A stretch of DNA of 64,000 nt from Hellea sp. (GTDB lineage Bacteria; Pseudomonadota; Alphaproteobacteria; Caulobacterales; Maricaulaceae): contig JAHDEZ010000092.1 of assembly GCA_020628425.1 (NCBI GenBank), forward strand, positions 1 through 64,000, given 5' to 3'. Numbering within the stretch: the stretch's first letter is position 1; the number at the start of each line of letters is the position of its first letter. The notes under the pieces were generated by a model. That model had not been told where the DNA came from, searched no databases, and saw only the letters and a program-made list of their open reading frames with translations. Shown one piece after another: positions 45,126-52,746 of this stretch. The position numbers and the translations under genes are program-made.

Positions 45126-46283
45126 TTAAACCTCCACCGCATCAAAAAGCGCATTTTCGCCGACTTTGCCTGGGGCACCTTTGACGTTCGTGCAGTCAAC
45201 GGTAGCAATAAGCCCGGTGTTTTTAGCTGCTTGAAGGACAGTCTCATGTTCAGGAAGTCTTATTTTGATATGGACGCCTTCAAGCTTCAACCTATCACAG
45301 GCTCCCGCCAGAGCCGTAAAAACGGATGGGTCAAATGTTTCGACTGCGCACAAATCCAGAATAACGCCGGGAGCTAAAAAATCCACGAATGCCGGAAGAT
45401 CATCAATTAAAGCAAAGGATAAGTGTTTTCCCGCGCGCAAAGTTTGATAGTCTTTAATAGCATGATCGTCGCGGCGGCGTGAATAATGTTCCCGGATCTT
45501 CCATTGATTTGCAATCAATCCCAGCATTTTAAAACCGCTTTTGACAACGTCGGAGGTTTTAATTTTCGACCCAGCGATCTCAGTCCATTCAATGACGGGA
45601 AATTCGAAAAATTTGTTCCGTTTCTTTTTATCGGGATCCGAAATACGAAGGAATAGTTCGACATCAAATAACCAGCCAGCGGTAAAAGGGTTTTCCAGAG
45701 CCCGCCAAAAAGCCGGAGTGTTTCTAAAAAGCTTAGCGCCGCATTGCGTATCACTAATCGGCAAGCCAGTGGCAAGACGCCCCAATGTTGCGCAGACTCG
45801 GGAAATAATTTTTCGGTGGAGCTCACGATAAACCCTGTGACCAAGCCCGCCTTTCCGAGAGCCGAAGACGACGTCAATTTCCGGCATGCGATCCGCGACA
45901 GAGGCGAAATCCAGAACGGCATCAATCGGCGTGGCTAGATCTGCGTCCAAAAAGGCAATATATTCATGGCCCCGTTTGGCTGCAAATTTTAGTCCTTGTC
46001 TGACCGCCTCGGCTTTGCCGCCATTTTGTTTCATAACCAGCGCATCAATTTTATCGGGTAATGCCGCGATGGCACCGCATAACAGGCTAATGGTTTGATC
46101 TTTGGAGCCGTCATCGACAAATATCAGACGCAAATCATCGGTTTGACGGGCAAATTCTACGAACGCGTCCAAAGCAAGGCGCTGGGCTTCGTTATAACAG
46201 GGAATAATAACTGCAATCTTTTCGGGTCTCCAAGGCTGGATCTGATTGGCTTGCATCATTTTTTTTGTGGCAGTTGCTAACAT
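45126..46283 (-). CDS. GT2 glycosyltransferase fused to a STAS-like domain
   Basis: This is a 385-residue protein. Residues 20-240 form a GT2 transferase of the dolichyl-phosphate-sugar synthase type: VIIPCYNEAQRL, VDDGSKD, the DxD in AFLDADLATP, and DTQCGAKLFR. The last 90 residues read ALIDDLPAFVDFLAPGVILD, then TFDPSVFTALAGACDRLKLEG, the strand-helix pattern of a STAS (anti-sigma-antagonist-like) domain. It probably loads a sugar on a polyprenyl phosphate. The ATG at 46283 follows GGAGA; an upstream frame would include the promoter and enhancer sites. The STAS part may tie the enzyme to a regulator or partner. Confidence 0.85.
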   Translation of the reverse strand: MLATATKKMMQANQIQPWRPEKIAVIIPCYNEAQRLALDAFVEFARQTDDLRLIFVDDGSKDQTISLLCGAIAALPDKIDALVMKQNGGKAEAVRQGLKFAAKRGHEYIAFLDADLATPIDAVLDFASVADRMPEIDVVFGSRKGGLGHRVYRELHRKIISRVCATLGRLATGLPISDTQCGAKLFRNTPAFWRALENPFTAGWLFDVELFLRISDPDKKKRNKFFEFPVIEWTEIAGSKIKTSDVVKSGFKMLGLIANQWKIREHYSRRRDDHAIKDYQTLRAGKHLSFALIDDLPAFVDFLAPGVILDLCAVETFDPSVFTALAGACDRLKLEGVHIKIRLPEHETVLQAAKNTGLIATVDCTNVKGAPGKVGENALFDAVEV

Positions 46284-46310
46284 GGCAAAATCTCCTTTGC
46301 CCTCACTGTC

Positions 46311-46324
46311 GCAAAAAGCAGGCC
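46311..46324 (-). promoter_or_regulatory. Sigma-54 promoter of the GT2-flippase operon
   Basis: On the minus strand GGCCTGCTTTTTGC has GG and GC ten bases apart and a T-rich stretch before GC. The predicted start is near 46299, 15 bases before the ATG at 46283. The match to consensus is poorer than for the other three (no A after GGCC, TTGCG). Confidence 0.6.
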
Positions 46325-46355
46325 TGAAATTTCGCCGTGTTTTGGCCGGTTTTCT

Positions 46356-46388
46356 TCGCAGGCCGCGAATCTCGTTTGCATTTTGCAA
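46356..46388. promoter_or_regulatory. Paired enhancer sites shared by divergent glycan operons
   Basis: TTGCATTTTGCAA (46376-46388) is a perfect 5-3-5 dyad; TCGCAGGCCGCGA (46356-46368) is a weaker one with its centre 20 bases away. The pair lies at about -63/-83 of the minus-strand promoter and -104/-84 of the plus-strand promoter, so one bound activator could serve both. Confidence 0.6.
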
Positions 46389-46440
46389 TAACATTTTTTG
46401 TATTTTCGGAGTTTTGAGCAAAAATGCTTTAAAAAAACCG

Positions 46441-46454
46441 GGCACAGGCTTTGC
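46441..46454 (+). promoter_or_regulatory. Sigma-54 promoter of the beta-sandwich/GH/GT4 operon
   Basis: GGCACAGGCTTTGC fits the RpoN consensus (GGCAC, ten-base spacing, TTTGCA) and resembles the H-NOX promoter closely. The expected start is near 46466, 15 bases before the ATG at 46481. Confidence 0.75.
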
Positions 46455-46480
46455 AACTCTTCTGGCGAAAGGAAATCGCC

Positions 46481-47158
46481 ATGAAGACTATGCCCGTTTA
46501 TATTATTATGTCGCTTTTGGGCTCTGTGCCCCAGCCATCATTTGCTCAAAATAATTGTTTGATTGAGCCACATAAAGCCATTTGTAAGACCGAGAATATA
46601 AATCTCTATGTCGGACCTCAATCCGTCGAACCTGGCGAAGATATCTTCATCGCCGTCGAAACATTGACCGGTTCGCTGGAAAGCAGTCCTGCCACCAGCG
46701 TCACCATAATCGATGCGGATTCAGGCCGACAATATCAGGCTGAAGTTGAGCAAGGCCTGGCCTATATCGAAATAAAGGCGCCAACCCAATCAGGGCGTCT
46801 GGTGTTTACCGCCCAAACAGGCGACGTGAAGTCTGGGCCTGCTGAGGTTCTTGTTCATCCCGCGCCGGCGCGTTCATTTGCGCTGTTTATCGAAAAAAAC
46901 AAAGGTCAAATTTTTGTCTCATCTTCAATAATCGCTGATGCTTTCGGAAACTTTATTGATGACGGCCAAAGTGTTTCTATCGAGCTTCTGAATAAGTCAG
47001 AGGTCTACGGTACCTGGCAAACAAGAACTGAAAATGGTCGAATGGGCCTTCATATAGATTGTGATAGTGTCCGGGATACTGAGTCCCGTTTACGCGCTCG
47101 GATAGGTCAAATCACGAGTGAACTTCCCATTCCTGCCTTTATTTGCGGACAGTCCTGA
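46481..47158 (+). CDS. Exported protein with beta-sandwich (Ig-like) domains
   Basis: This is a 225-residue protein with a signal peptide ending near SFAQ (residue 23). The rest is beta-rich, with two repeats of an Ig-like pattern (PGEDIFIAVETLTG and then ATSVTIIDADSG; later FALFIEKNKGQIFVSSSIIADAFGN). Four cysteines (CLIEP, CKTE, DCDS, FICG) may form disulfides. I do not recognise a named family; it could be a periplasmic adaptor or glycan-binding protein. The ATG at 46481 is used because it follows AAAGGAAAT and begins the signal peptide. It is the first gene of the plus-strand glycan operon, two bases before the GH-like gene. Confidence 0.75.
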   Translation: MKTMPVYIIMSLLGSVPQPSFAQNNCLIEPHKAICKTENINLYVGPQSVEPGEDIFIAVETLTGSLESSPATSVTIIDADSGRQYQAEVEQGLAYIEIKAPTQSGRLVFTAQTGDVKSGPAEVLVHPAPARSFALFIEKNKGQIFVSSSIIADAFGNFIDDGQSVSIELLNKSEVYGTWQTRTENGRMGLHIDCDSVRDTESRLRARIGQITSELPIPAFICGQS

Positions 47159-47160
47159 TC

Positions 47161-48636
47161 ATGCGCCGGCGTCATCTATTTCCCGCTATGTTGCTTGGTG
47201 CCTCTGCGCTTTGGTCTATGGCCGCCGTTTCTTTCAGCGCGCCGTCTCAAAGCTATGACTATCTCGACGCTCTTGTTGTCGACGAGCGCTATGCGCACGG
47301 AACAATTTGGGAGGATGTCGATATTGCCCATGCCCATAAATTGTCCGACCAAGATGAACTTCTTTTTATTAAAATGCTGGAAGCTTTTGATGGACCATCA
47401 CAAGGCAATCCTTCAAGGCCTCTTTTTCTTGACCAGGCGAAATCATCGTTAGAGCAAAAAAAATGTCAACGCTTTGCAGAGCCTTGTGAGGTCAAAATTC
47501 ATCTTAACAGAACCGTTAAGCCGAGTTTGATTCACGGCGATTTAAGATTGGTGCAGTTGCGGGAGACGTCCATTGTTCAAGAAGTATCTCTGTACGAAAA
47601 CAAGATTGAGTTTGGCGCGAAATTTGAAGAAAGCCGAAATATTCGGTTTATGCTGACTGAACGTGGTTGGGTGATCAAATCGGGCGAACACGTTGCCAAT
47701 GATCCATTTGAACTCAGTCCCGCCGAGAGCCTGGATACAGGGAAAATGATCGGGCTGAATTACTACCCACAGAGCGCGCCTTGGGACCAGTTTTGGCCAG
47801 AATTCCCGGTCGCTGACATTGAAAACGACCTGGATATGGTCACAGGTCTTGGTGCCAATGCCTTGCGCATATTTATCCAACACGACTATTTTGCCAATTT
47901 GGACACGCAAAAAGACGGCCTCACCAAACTTCGAAGGTTTCTGGATTTATGCGAAGACCGCGAAATCAAAGTCATTGTCACATTGTTTGATTTGCGCGCA
48001 GATTACCGTTTGCAAAATTGGAGCCGTGACTCTGTCCATATGAAGACCATACTCAATGCTATTCATGAGCATCCCGCTCTTCTGGCGGTTGATTTGAAAA
48101 ATCAGCCTGATTTGGATTTTGAAGGGGCAGGACAAAATCTTGTAACGGCCTGGCTCGACGCTATGATTGCAAGCGCTCAGCAAAATCATTCGGATATACC
48201 GCTGACGATTGGTTGGTCGGATCCTAGTAAAGCCACTCTTTTATCAGAGAAACTCAATCTGGTTTCTTTTCATGATTATAGTCATCCCAGCGGGCTTTCG
48301 TCGCGTCTCCATGCCGTCCAGCAAAGTGCAGGAGACAAACCGGTATTTGTTACAGAAATCGGACACAGCCGCTGGAGCCTGTTCGGCGAAAATTCGGACA
48401 AACAGGCTGCGCGCCTTTCCGAGCAACTAGAAGAACTCGCCAATGCTGATGGGGTCTTTGTGTGGACCCTGCATGATTTCGACGAAATCGGCGCAAATAT
48501 AGTCGGGTATCGCCCCTGGCGCAAAGCTCAGCAAAAAGCCTACGGCATCCTCACAAGCGAGGGCGATAGGCGCCCTGCGGCTGAAGCGCTTTACACCTTC
48601 AATCAAACTTTTCTTTCGACCCCTAAAGGAGACTAA
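47161..48636 (+). CDS. Exported glycoside-hydrolase-like protein (GH5 type), altered acid/base
   Basis: This is a 491-residue protein with a signal peptide (about residues 1-27), an N-terminal region without assignment (30-190) and a TIM-barrel of the GH5/cellulase type (about 195-480) beginning MIGLNYYPQSAPWDQFWPEF. The nucleophile is in place as Glu399 (FVTEIGHS). In the usual N-E-P motif, the acid/base position is Gln315 (DLKNQPD). Substitution of this residue should strongly reduce hydrolysis, so it may bind glycan or act as a transglycosylase-like remnant. It sits between an exported beta-sandwich protein and a GT4, as hydrolases do in exopolysaccharide operons. An upstream TTG in frame overlaps the previous gene and is not preferred. 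Confidence 0.78.
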   Translation: MRRRHLFPAMLLGASALWSMAAVSFSAPSQSYDYLDALVVDERYAHGTIWEDVDIAHAHKLSDQDELLFIKMLEAFDGPSQGNPSRPLFLDQAKSSLEQKKCQRFAEPCEVKIHLNRTVKPSLIHGDLRLVQLRETSIVQEVSLYENKIEFGAKFEESRNIRFMLTERGWVIKSGEHVANDPFELSPAESLDTGKMIGLNYYPQSAPWDQFWPEFPVADIENDLDMVTGLGANALRIFIQHDYFANLDTQKDGLTKLRRFLDLCEDREIKVIVTLFDLRADYRLQNWSRDSVHMKTILNAIHEHPALLAVDLKNQPDLDFEGAGQNLVTAWLDAMIASAQQNHSDIPLTIGWSDPSKATLLSEKLNLVSFHDYSHPSGLSSRLHAVQQSAGDKPVFVTEIGHSRWSLFGENSDKQAARLSEQLEELANADGVFVWTLHDFDEIGANIVGYRPWRKAQQKAYGILTSEGDRRPAAEALYTFNQTFLSTPKGD

Positions 48637-48637
48637 A

Positions 48638-49879
48638 ATGACCACACTTGCTCTAATTTCTGCTTTTCTGCCTGCCAGAAATTCTCTTAATGAATATGGC
48701 TTTCATTTGGCCAAAGCTTTTGCCCGCCGTGATGATATCGAGCGTATTGTTATAATTGCCGATAAGGTGGATGAACTTGAACCGGAACTGCAAATCCATC
48801 CGAAAATCGAAGTGCGTCGTGTTTGGCGATTTAACAAAATTTCAGCGGCGCTGGATATTGTAAAGGCCCTGAAAGAAGTTAGCCCTCATTATGCACTTTT
48901 TAATCTGCAAACGGCATCTTTTGGCGACAAGGAAATTCCAGCGGCGTTGGGTTTGTTTGCGCCAATGTTAAGTCAAAAAGCCAAAATCCCAACGGGCGTC
49001 ATTATGCATAATCTCATTGATGCCGTTGATCTTAATCAAACAAATTTGGCGGGACACAATTTTCGTCAAAAGATCGTATCTTTTGCAGGTACGGTTTTTA
49101 ACAAGGTCTTGCTGAGTTCAGGCTATGTGAGTGTCACGCTCGATAGTTTTCTCGAAATATTGCATCACAAATATAAGGCGGAAAATGCCTTCCTGGTGCC
49201 ACATGGCTCATTTAATTGTGAGAAAAGCGTCGATGTTCCCAAACTTTCAGCACGGCCCAACCGCATTGTGACAATGGGCAAATTTGGCACCTATAAAAAA
49301 CTCGAGCGGATGATCAGTGCGGTGCAGCGCCTAAATAAGGAAAACTATGCGGCCCGTCCAATCGAACTGGTAGTCGGAGGTTCAGACCATCCGGCAACGA
49401 ATGGGTATATGGACGAACTCCGCGCCCAACATGCCAATGATAAAAACATCGTCTTTCATGGCTATGTTGCCGAAGAGGATGTGCCAAAATTCTTCAAACA
49501 AGGACGAGTCGCCGTGTTTGATTATGACAGCACAACCGGCAGTTCAGGGGTTTTGCATCAAGCCGCTACGTTCGGTACAACACCAATTTACCCACTTATG
49601 GGAGACTTTATCGATGTCACGCAGCGCGAGGGCCTGAAAGGTTTCAATTACATCCCGCTGGATGAGGATAGTCTGATGCAGACCATAGATAAGGCTTTAT
49701 CTATGCCCGAAAAGGCCCAGCAGATCGCGGATAGTAACCTGTCGGTTTCCAAGGTCCTTTCAATGGATATCATCGCCGCCATGCATATGAGGCTATTGGA
49801 AGGCGTTGAACGCTGCCGCTTTTATAAGCTCAGAAACTCAACCAAAAGAGCTCTATGGTTACGGCCCAGGGTTCTATAG
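48638..49879 (+). CDS. GT4-type glycosyltransferase
   Basis: This 413-residue cytosolic glycosyltransferase has a GT-B fold. N-terminal ISAFLPARNSLNEYGFHLAKA is the acceptor domain; the C-terminal domain has RIVTMGKFGTYKKLERMISA, the VVGGSDHP strand and VAVFDYDSTTGSSGVLHQAA, which takes the place of the E-x7-E motif. It should add sugars to a lipid-linked or polymeric acceptor from a nucleotide sugar. GGAGA lies before the ATG, one base after the preceding stop codon. It is the last gene of the operon; no clear terminator follows. Confidence 0.85.
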   Translation: MTTLALISAFLPARNSLNEYGFHLAKAFARRDDIERIVIIADKVDELEPELQIHPKIEVRRVWRFNKISAALDIVKALKEVSPHYALFNLQTASFGDKEIPAALGLFAPMLSQKAKIPTGVIMHNLIDAVDLNQTNLAGHNFRQKIVSFAGTVFNKVLLSSGYVSVTLDSFLEILHHKYKAENAFLVPHGSFNCEKSVDVPKLSARPNRIVTMGKFGTYKKLERMISAVQRLNKENYAARPIELVVGGSDHPATNGYMDELRAQHANDKNIVFHGYVAEEDVPKFFKQGRVAVFDYDSTTGSSGVLHQAATFGTTPIYPLMGDFIDVTQREGLKGFNYIPLDEDSLMQTIDKALSMPEKAQQIADSNLSVSKVLSMDIIAAMHMRLLEGVERCRFYKLRNSTKRALWLRPRVL

Positions 49880-50141
49880 GATTGAGATGTTTGAATTCGC
49901 TATAAAGTAGGCCAAAAGGTTATGTCCGTTTTGGGGATAAATTCAGCATTTCAAGTTTTAAGCAAAGTGTGTAACTGACTTTGCATAACTTGCCGTCCTT
50001 TGAAATAATCTGAAATAATTCCAACTCATCGATCATACTCCAAGATTTCAAACTTGGCCAAACACTGCCAAATGTGACCTAGTCAGATATAGGGTTTTTG
50101 AGCCAACCTAAGTCCATCGAATAACGAAGGACTTTAGCTTC
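49880..50141. promoter_or_regulatory. Intergenic control region before the traG-trb operon
   Basis: This stretch has no gene. It contains a tandem direct repeat TGAAATAATC/TGAAATAATT (50001-50020) and dyads CCAAG-N8-CTTGG and TTGGCCAA around 50040-50060. It is the only gap before a 12-kb run of tightly packed transfer genes, so it probably holds their main promoter and operators, perhaps for the CopG-like protein. I cannot place -35/-10 elements with confidence. Confidence 0.5.
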
Positions 50142-52193
50142 ATGTCACCGCAGAACATACTTGTTGGACAGATTATTGTGGTTTTCATGACCATCGGTAT
50201 GACGACCTGGTATGCGACGCAGAATGTGGCCAGTGCTTTAGCCTACGACCCGTATCTAGGTGCGCCGTGGTTTGTTGTTGGCGATCATAATGTCTACAAG
50301 CCTTGGCAGCTGTTTATCTGGTGGTACGCTTTCGAACCTTATGCACCTGAAGTCTTTGCCAAGGGTGGCCGAATAGCAGCAGGCGGTGGATTCATAGGGG
50401 CAATATTTGCCGTCATAGGATCGGTCCTCCGCGGACGACAGACAGGTAAGCTTAATACATTCGGCTCTTCGCGCTGGGCGTCTGCCCTTCAAATGAAACG
50501 GGCAGGGCTTAATGACCCAGCAGGCGTATTTCTTGGGCGTACACAAAAAGACTATATTCGGCACGAAGGGGCGGAGCACGTCATTACGATTGCGCCCACG
50601 CGTTCTGGCAAAGGTGTCGGACTTGTTGTGCCTACGCTTTTATCCTGGACCGATAGCTCGATCATCCATGATATCAAGGGTGAGAACTGGCAGTTAACAT
50701 CAGGATGGCGCAGCACGTTTTCTCATTGCCTGCTGTTTGATCCCACCAATCCGTTGTCAGCCAAGTATAATCCCTTGCTTGAGGTGCGTCGCGGTGATGT
50801 CGAAGTCCGCGATGTCCAGAACATTGCTGACATTCTGGTTGACCCTGAAGGCATGATAGAGCGCCGTAATCACTGGGAAAAGACGGCCCATAGTCTTTTG
50901 GTCGGCGCTATTCTCCATATTCTCTACGCGGAAGAAGAAAAAACCTTGTCTCGCGTGGCTTCCTTTCTCTCTGACCCAAGCCGGGCTTTTGAAAAGACGC
51001 TGTGGGCCATGATGAACACTAATCACCTCGGCGATGAGCAGGTCGCCAAAACTCATCCAGTCGTCGCACAAGCAGCGCGCGAGCTACTCAATAAATCTGA
51101 CAATGAGCGCTCAGGTGTTTTGTCGACTGCGATGAGTTTTCTGTCTCTTTACCGCGATCCGGTTGTTGCCGAGGTGACGTCTAAATGTGATTGGCGGATA
51201 GAGGATCTGGTCTCTGTCGACAAACCTGTCTCACTTTACTTAGTTGTTCCGCCTAGCGATATATCCAGAACCAAACCGCTTATCAGACTTGTCTTAAACC
51301 AGATCGGAAGACGGCTGACAGAGAGCCTCGACACACAGACCATAAGCAAGCGTAGTAAAGTATTGTTCATGCTGGATGAGTTTCCGGCACTGGGACGGCT
51401 GGATTTTTTTGAAAGTGCGCTGGCTTTCATGGCAGGGTATGGCCTCAGAGCCTTTCTCATCGCGCAGTCGCTCAATCAAATTGAGAAGGCTTACGGTCCT
51501 AATAATGCTATTCTCGATAACTGCCATGTGCGTGTGGTGTTTGCGACCAATGATGAGCGTACGGCCAAACGGATAAGTGATGCCATAGGGTCCACAACTG
51601 AAATGCGGGCCATGCGAAATTATGCGGGTCATAGACTGGCGCCCTGGCTCGCCCATGTTATGGTTTCTCGTCAGGAGACCGCTAGGCAATTGATTACGCC
51701 GGGCGAGGTTATGCAAATGCCGCCAGATCAGGAGCTTGTGCTCTTATCCGGGTTTCCTCCGATTAAAGCTCAAAAACTCCGTTATTATGTTGATAGAAAT
51801 TTCACAGACCGCGTCCTGTCGCCCTTTGATGTGTCCCCTGATGTCAAAGGCACTTACCCAGGCGCACCCCTTCCTCCCGCTCAATGTGCCTGGGCCGGGC
51901 AGGCGCGGTCTGTGGATGACCGATTGATTGAGAAAAATGGTCTTGAAGCGCCCGATAGAGTAAAAGGAAATCGGGACAAAGATGCCACGACTAAGGATAG
52001 CGGCAAGGACCGCAAGGTGGAATTACCAGCGCCGCCTTTGGAAAATCCGTCTCGTTCAAAAGAGCCAGAACAAAGCCCTGATCAAGATGTTGCCGAAGTC
52101 AATGCTATTGAGCTGGCACGCATAAGGCCCGCACAAGCCTTGCAGGTCGCTCATGGTATTTCCGAAACCACGTCGCCGGATTTGGGAGTGTAG
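50142..52193 (+). CDS. traG: TraG/VirD4-type coupling protein
   Basis: This 683-residue ATPase links the relaxase-DNA complex to the secretion channel. Membrane segments lie at about residues 8-25 and 78-96; Walker A is APTRSGKGVG (151-160), and Walker B is VLFMLDEFPALG near residue 410. The C-terminal 90 residues are charged and proline-rich, which is usual and variable. It opens the transfer operon and is followed by the CopG-like gene one base after its stop. The relaxase it serves lies upstream of the cargo at 29634. Confidence 0.95.
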   Translation: MSPQNILVGQIIVVFMTIGMTTWYATQNVASALAYDPYLGAPWFVVGDHNVYKPWQLFIWWYAFEPYAPEVFAKGGRIAAGGGFIGAIFAVIGSVLRGRQTGKLNTFGSSRWASALQMKRAGLNDPAGVFLGRTQKDYIRHEGAEHVITIAPTRSGKGVGLVVPTLLSWTDSSIIHDIKGENWQLTSGWRSTFSHCLLFDPTNPLSAKYNPLLEVRRGDVEVRDVQNIADILVDPEGMIERRNHWEKTAHSLLVGAILHILYAEEEKTLSRVASFLSDPSRAFEKTLWAMMNTNHLGDEQVAKTHPVVAQAARELLNKSDNERSGVLSTAMSFLSLYRDPVVAEVTSKCDWRIEDLVSVDKPVSLYLVVPPSDISRTKPLIRLVLNQIGRRLTESLDTQTISKRSKVLFMLDEFPALGRLDFFESALAFMAGYGLRAFLIAQSLNQIEKAYGPNNAILDNCHVRVVFATNDERTAKRISDAIGSTTEMRAMRNYAGHRLAPWLAHVMVSRQETARQLITPGEVMQMPPDQELVLLSGFPPIKAQKLRYYVDRNFTDRVLSPFDVSPDVKGTYPGAPLPPAQCAWAGQARSVDDRLIEKNGLEAPDRVKGNRDKDATTKDSGKDRKVELPAPPLENPSRSKEPEQSPDQDVAEVNAIELARIRPAQALQVAHGISETTSPDLGV

Positions 52194-52194
52194 C

Positions 52195-52746
52195 ATGCCC
52201 AGTCAGAAACCCCGTATCCGCGTGAGAATTTCCTCAGTCAATCATATCCGATTGCTCACAGAAGTTGATCATGGCCGCCTATCTCAGGCCGAAATCGTGG
52301 ACAGGGCTTTATCACGTTATTTTTACGAAACGGAAAATGAAGTCCGCGACGCGTCTCTGCTGAATCGTCTGACATTGATGAGCCGCCATGACGCCCGTCT
52401 CACGCGTGATCTGGCACTGGTGCATGAGACTTTGGCCTTGTTTGTTCAATATTTCTTTACGGTCATGCCAAGCATTGATCCGGAAGACAGCGGGGTAAGA
52501 GCCGCGCAAGGGGCAGGGCATTTTCAGCATTTTCTGGATGAATTATCCGTCCGTATGAAAGGTGGCGGTAAAACCATCAAAAACGCCTTAGAAGACGTGC
52601 TCACCACGGATAAGGACTTTTTCACGCAAGAAGAAATCGCGCGTCTTAAAAGTCTCGACGACCAAGCGTCAAATGAAAACTTGCCGGCTCTTGGAGACGC
52701 AAAGGTTATAAAACCCAGGTCTAGCCAAATAGGCACGGGGTCATGA
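52195..52746 (+). CDS. CopG-like ribbon-helix-helix protein of the trb operon
   Basis: This is a 183-residue protein. The first 50 residues (RIRVRISSVNHIRLLTEVDH, then GRLSQAEIVDRALSRYF) look like a ribbon-helix-helix DNA-binding domain; the rest is helical. A gene of this kind stands between traG and trbB in related elements and may regulate transfer genes. The start at 52195 is used since upstream in-frame codons are inside traG. It overlaps trbB by four bases. Confidence 0.8.
   Translation: MPSQKPRIRVRISSVNHIRLLTEVDHGRLSQAEIVDRALSRYFYETENEVRDASLLNRLTLMSRHDARLTRDLALVHETLALFVQYFFTVMPSIDPEDSGVRAAQGAGHFQHFLDELSVRMKGGGKTIKNALEDVLTTDKDFFTQEEIARLKSLDDQASNENLPALGDAKVIKPRSSQIGTGS

Noticed and set aside
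50056-50070. Possible sigma-54 promoter TTGGCCAAACACTGCC before traG
   Set aside because: GG and GC are nine bases apart, not ten, and no paired dyad of the 32602 type is nearby.
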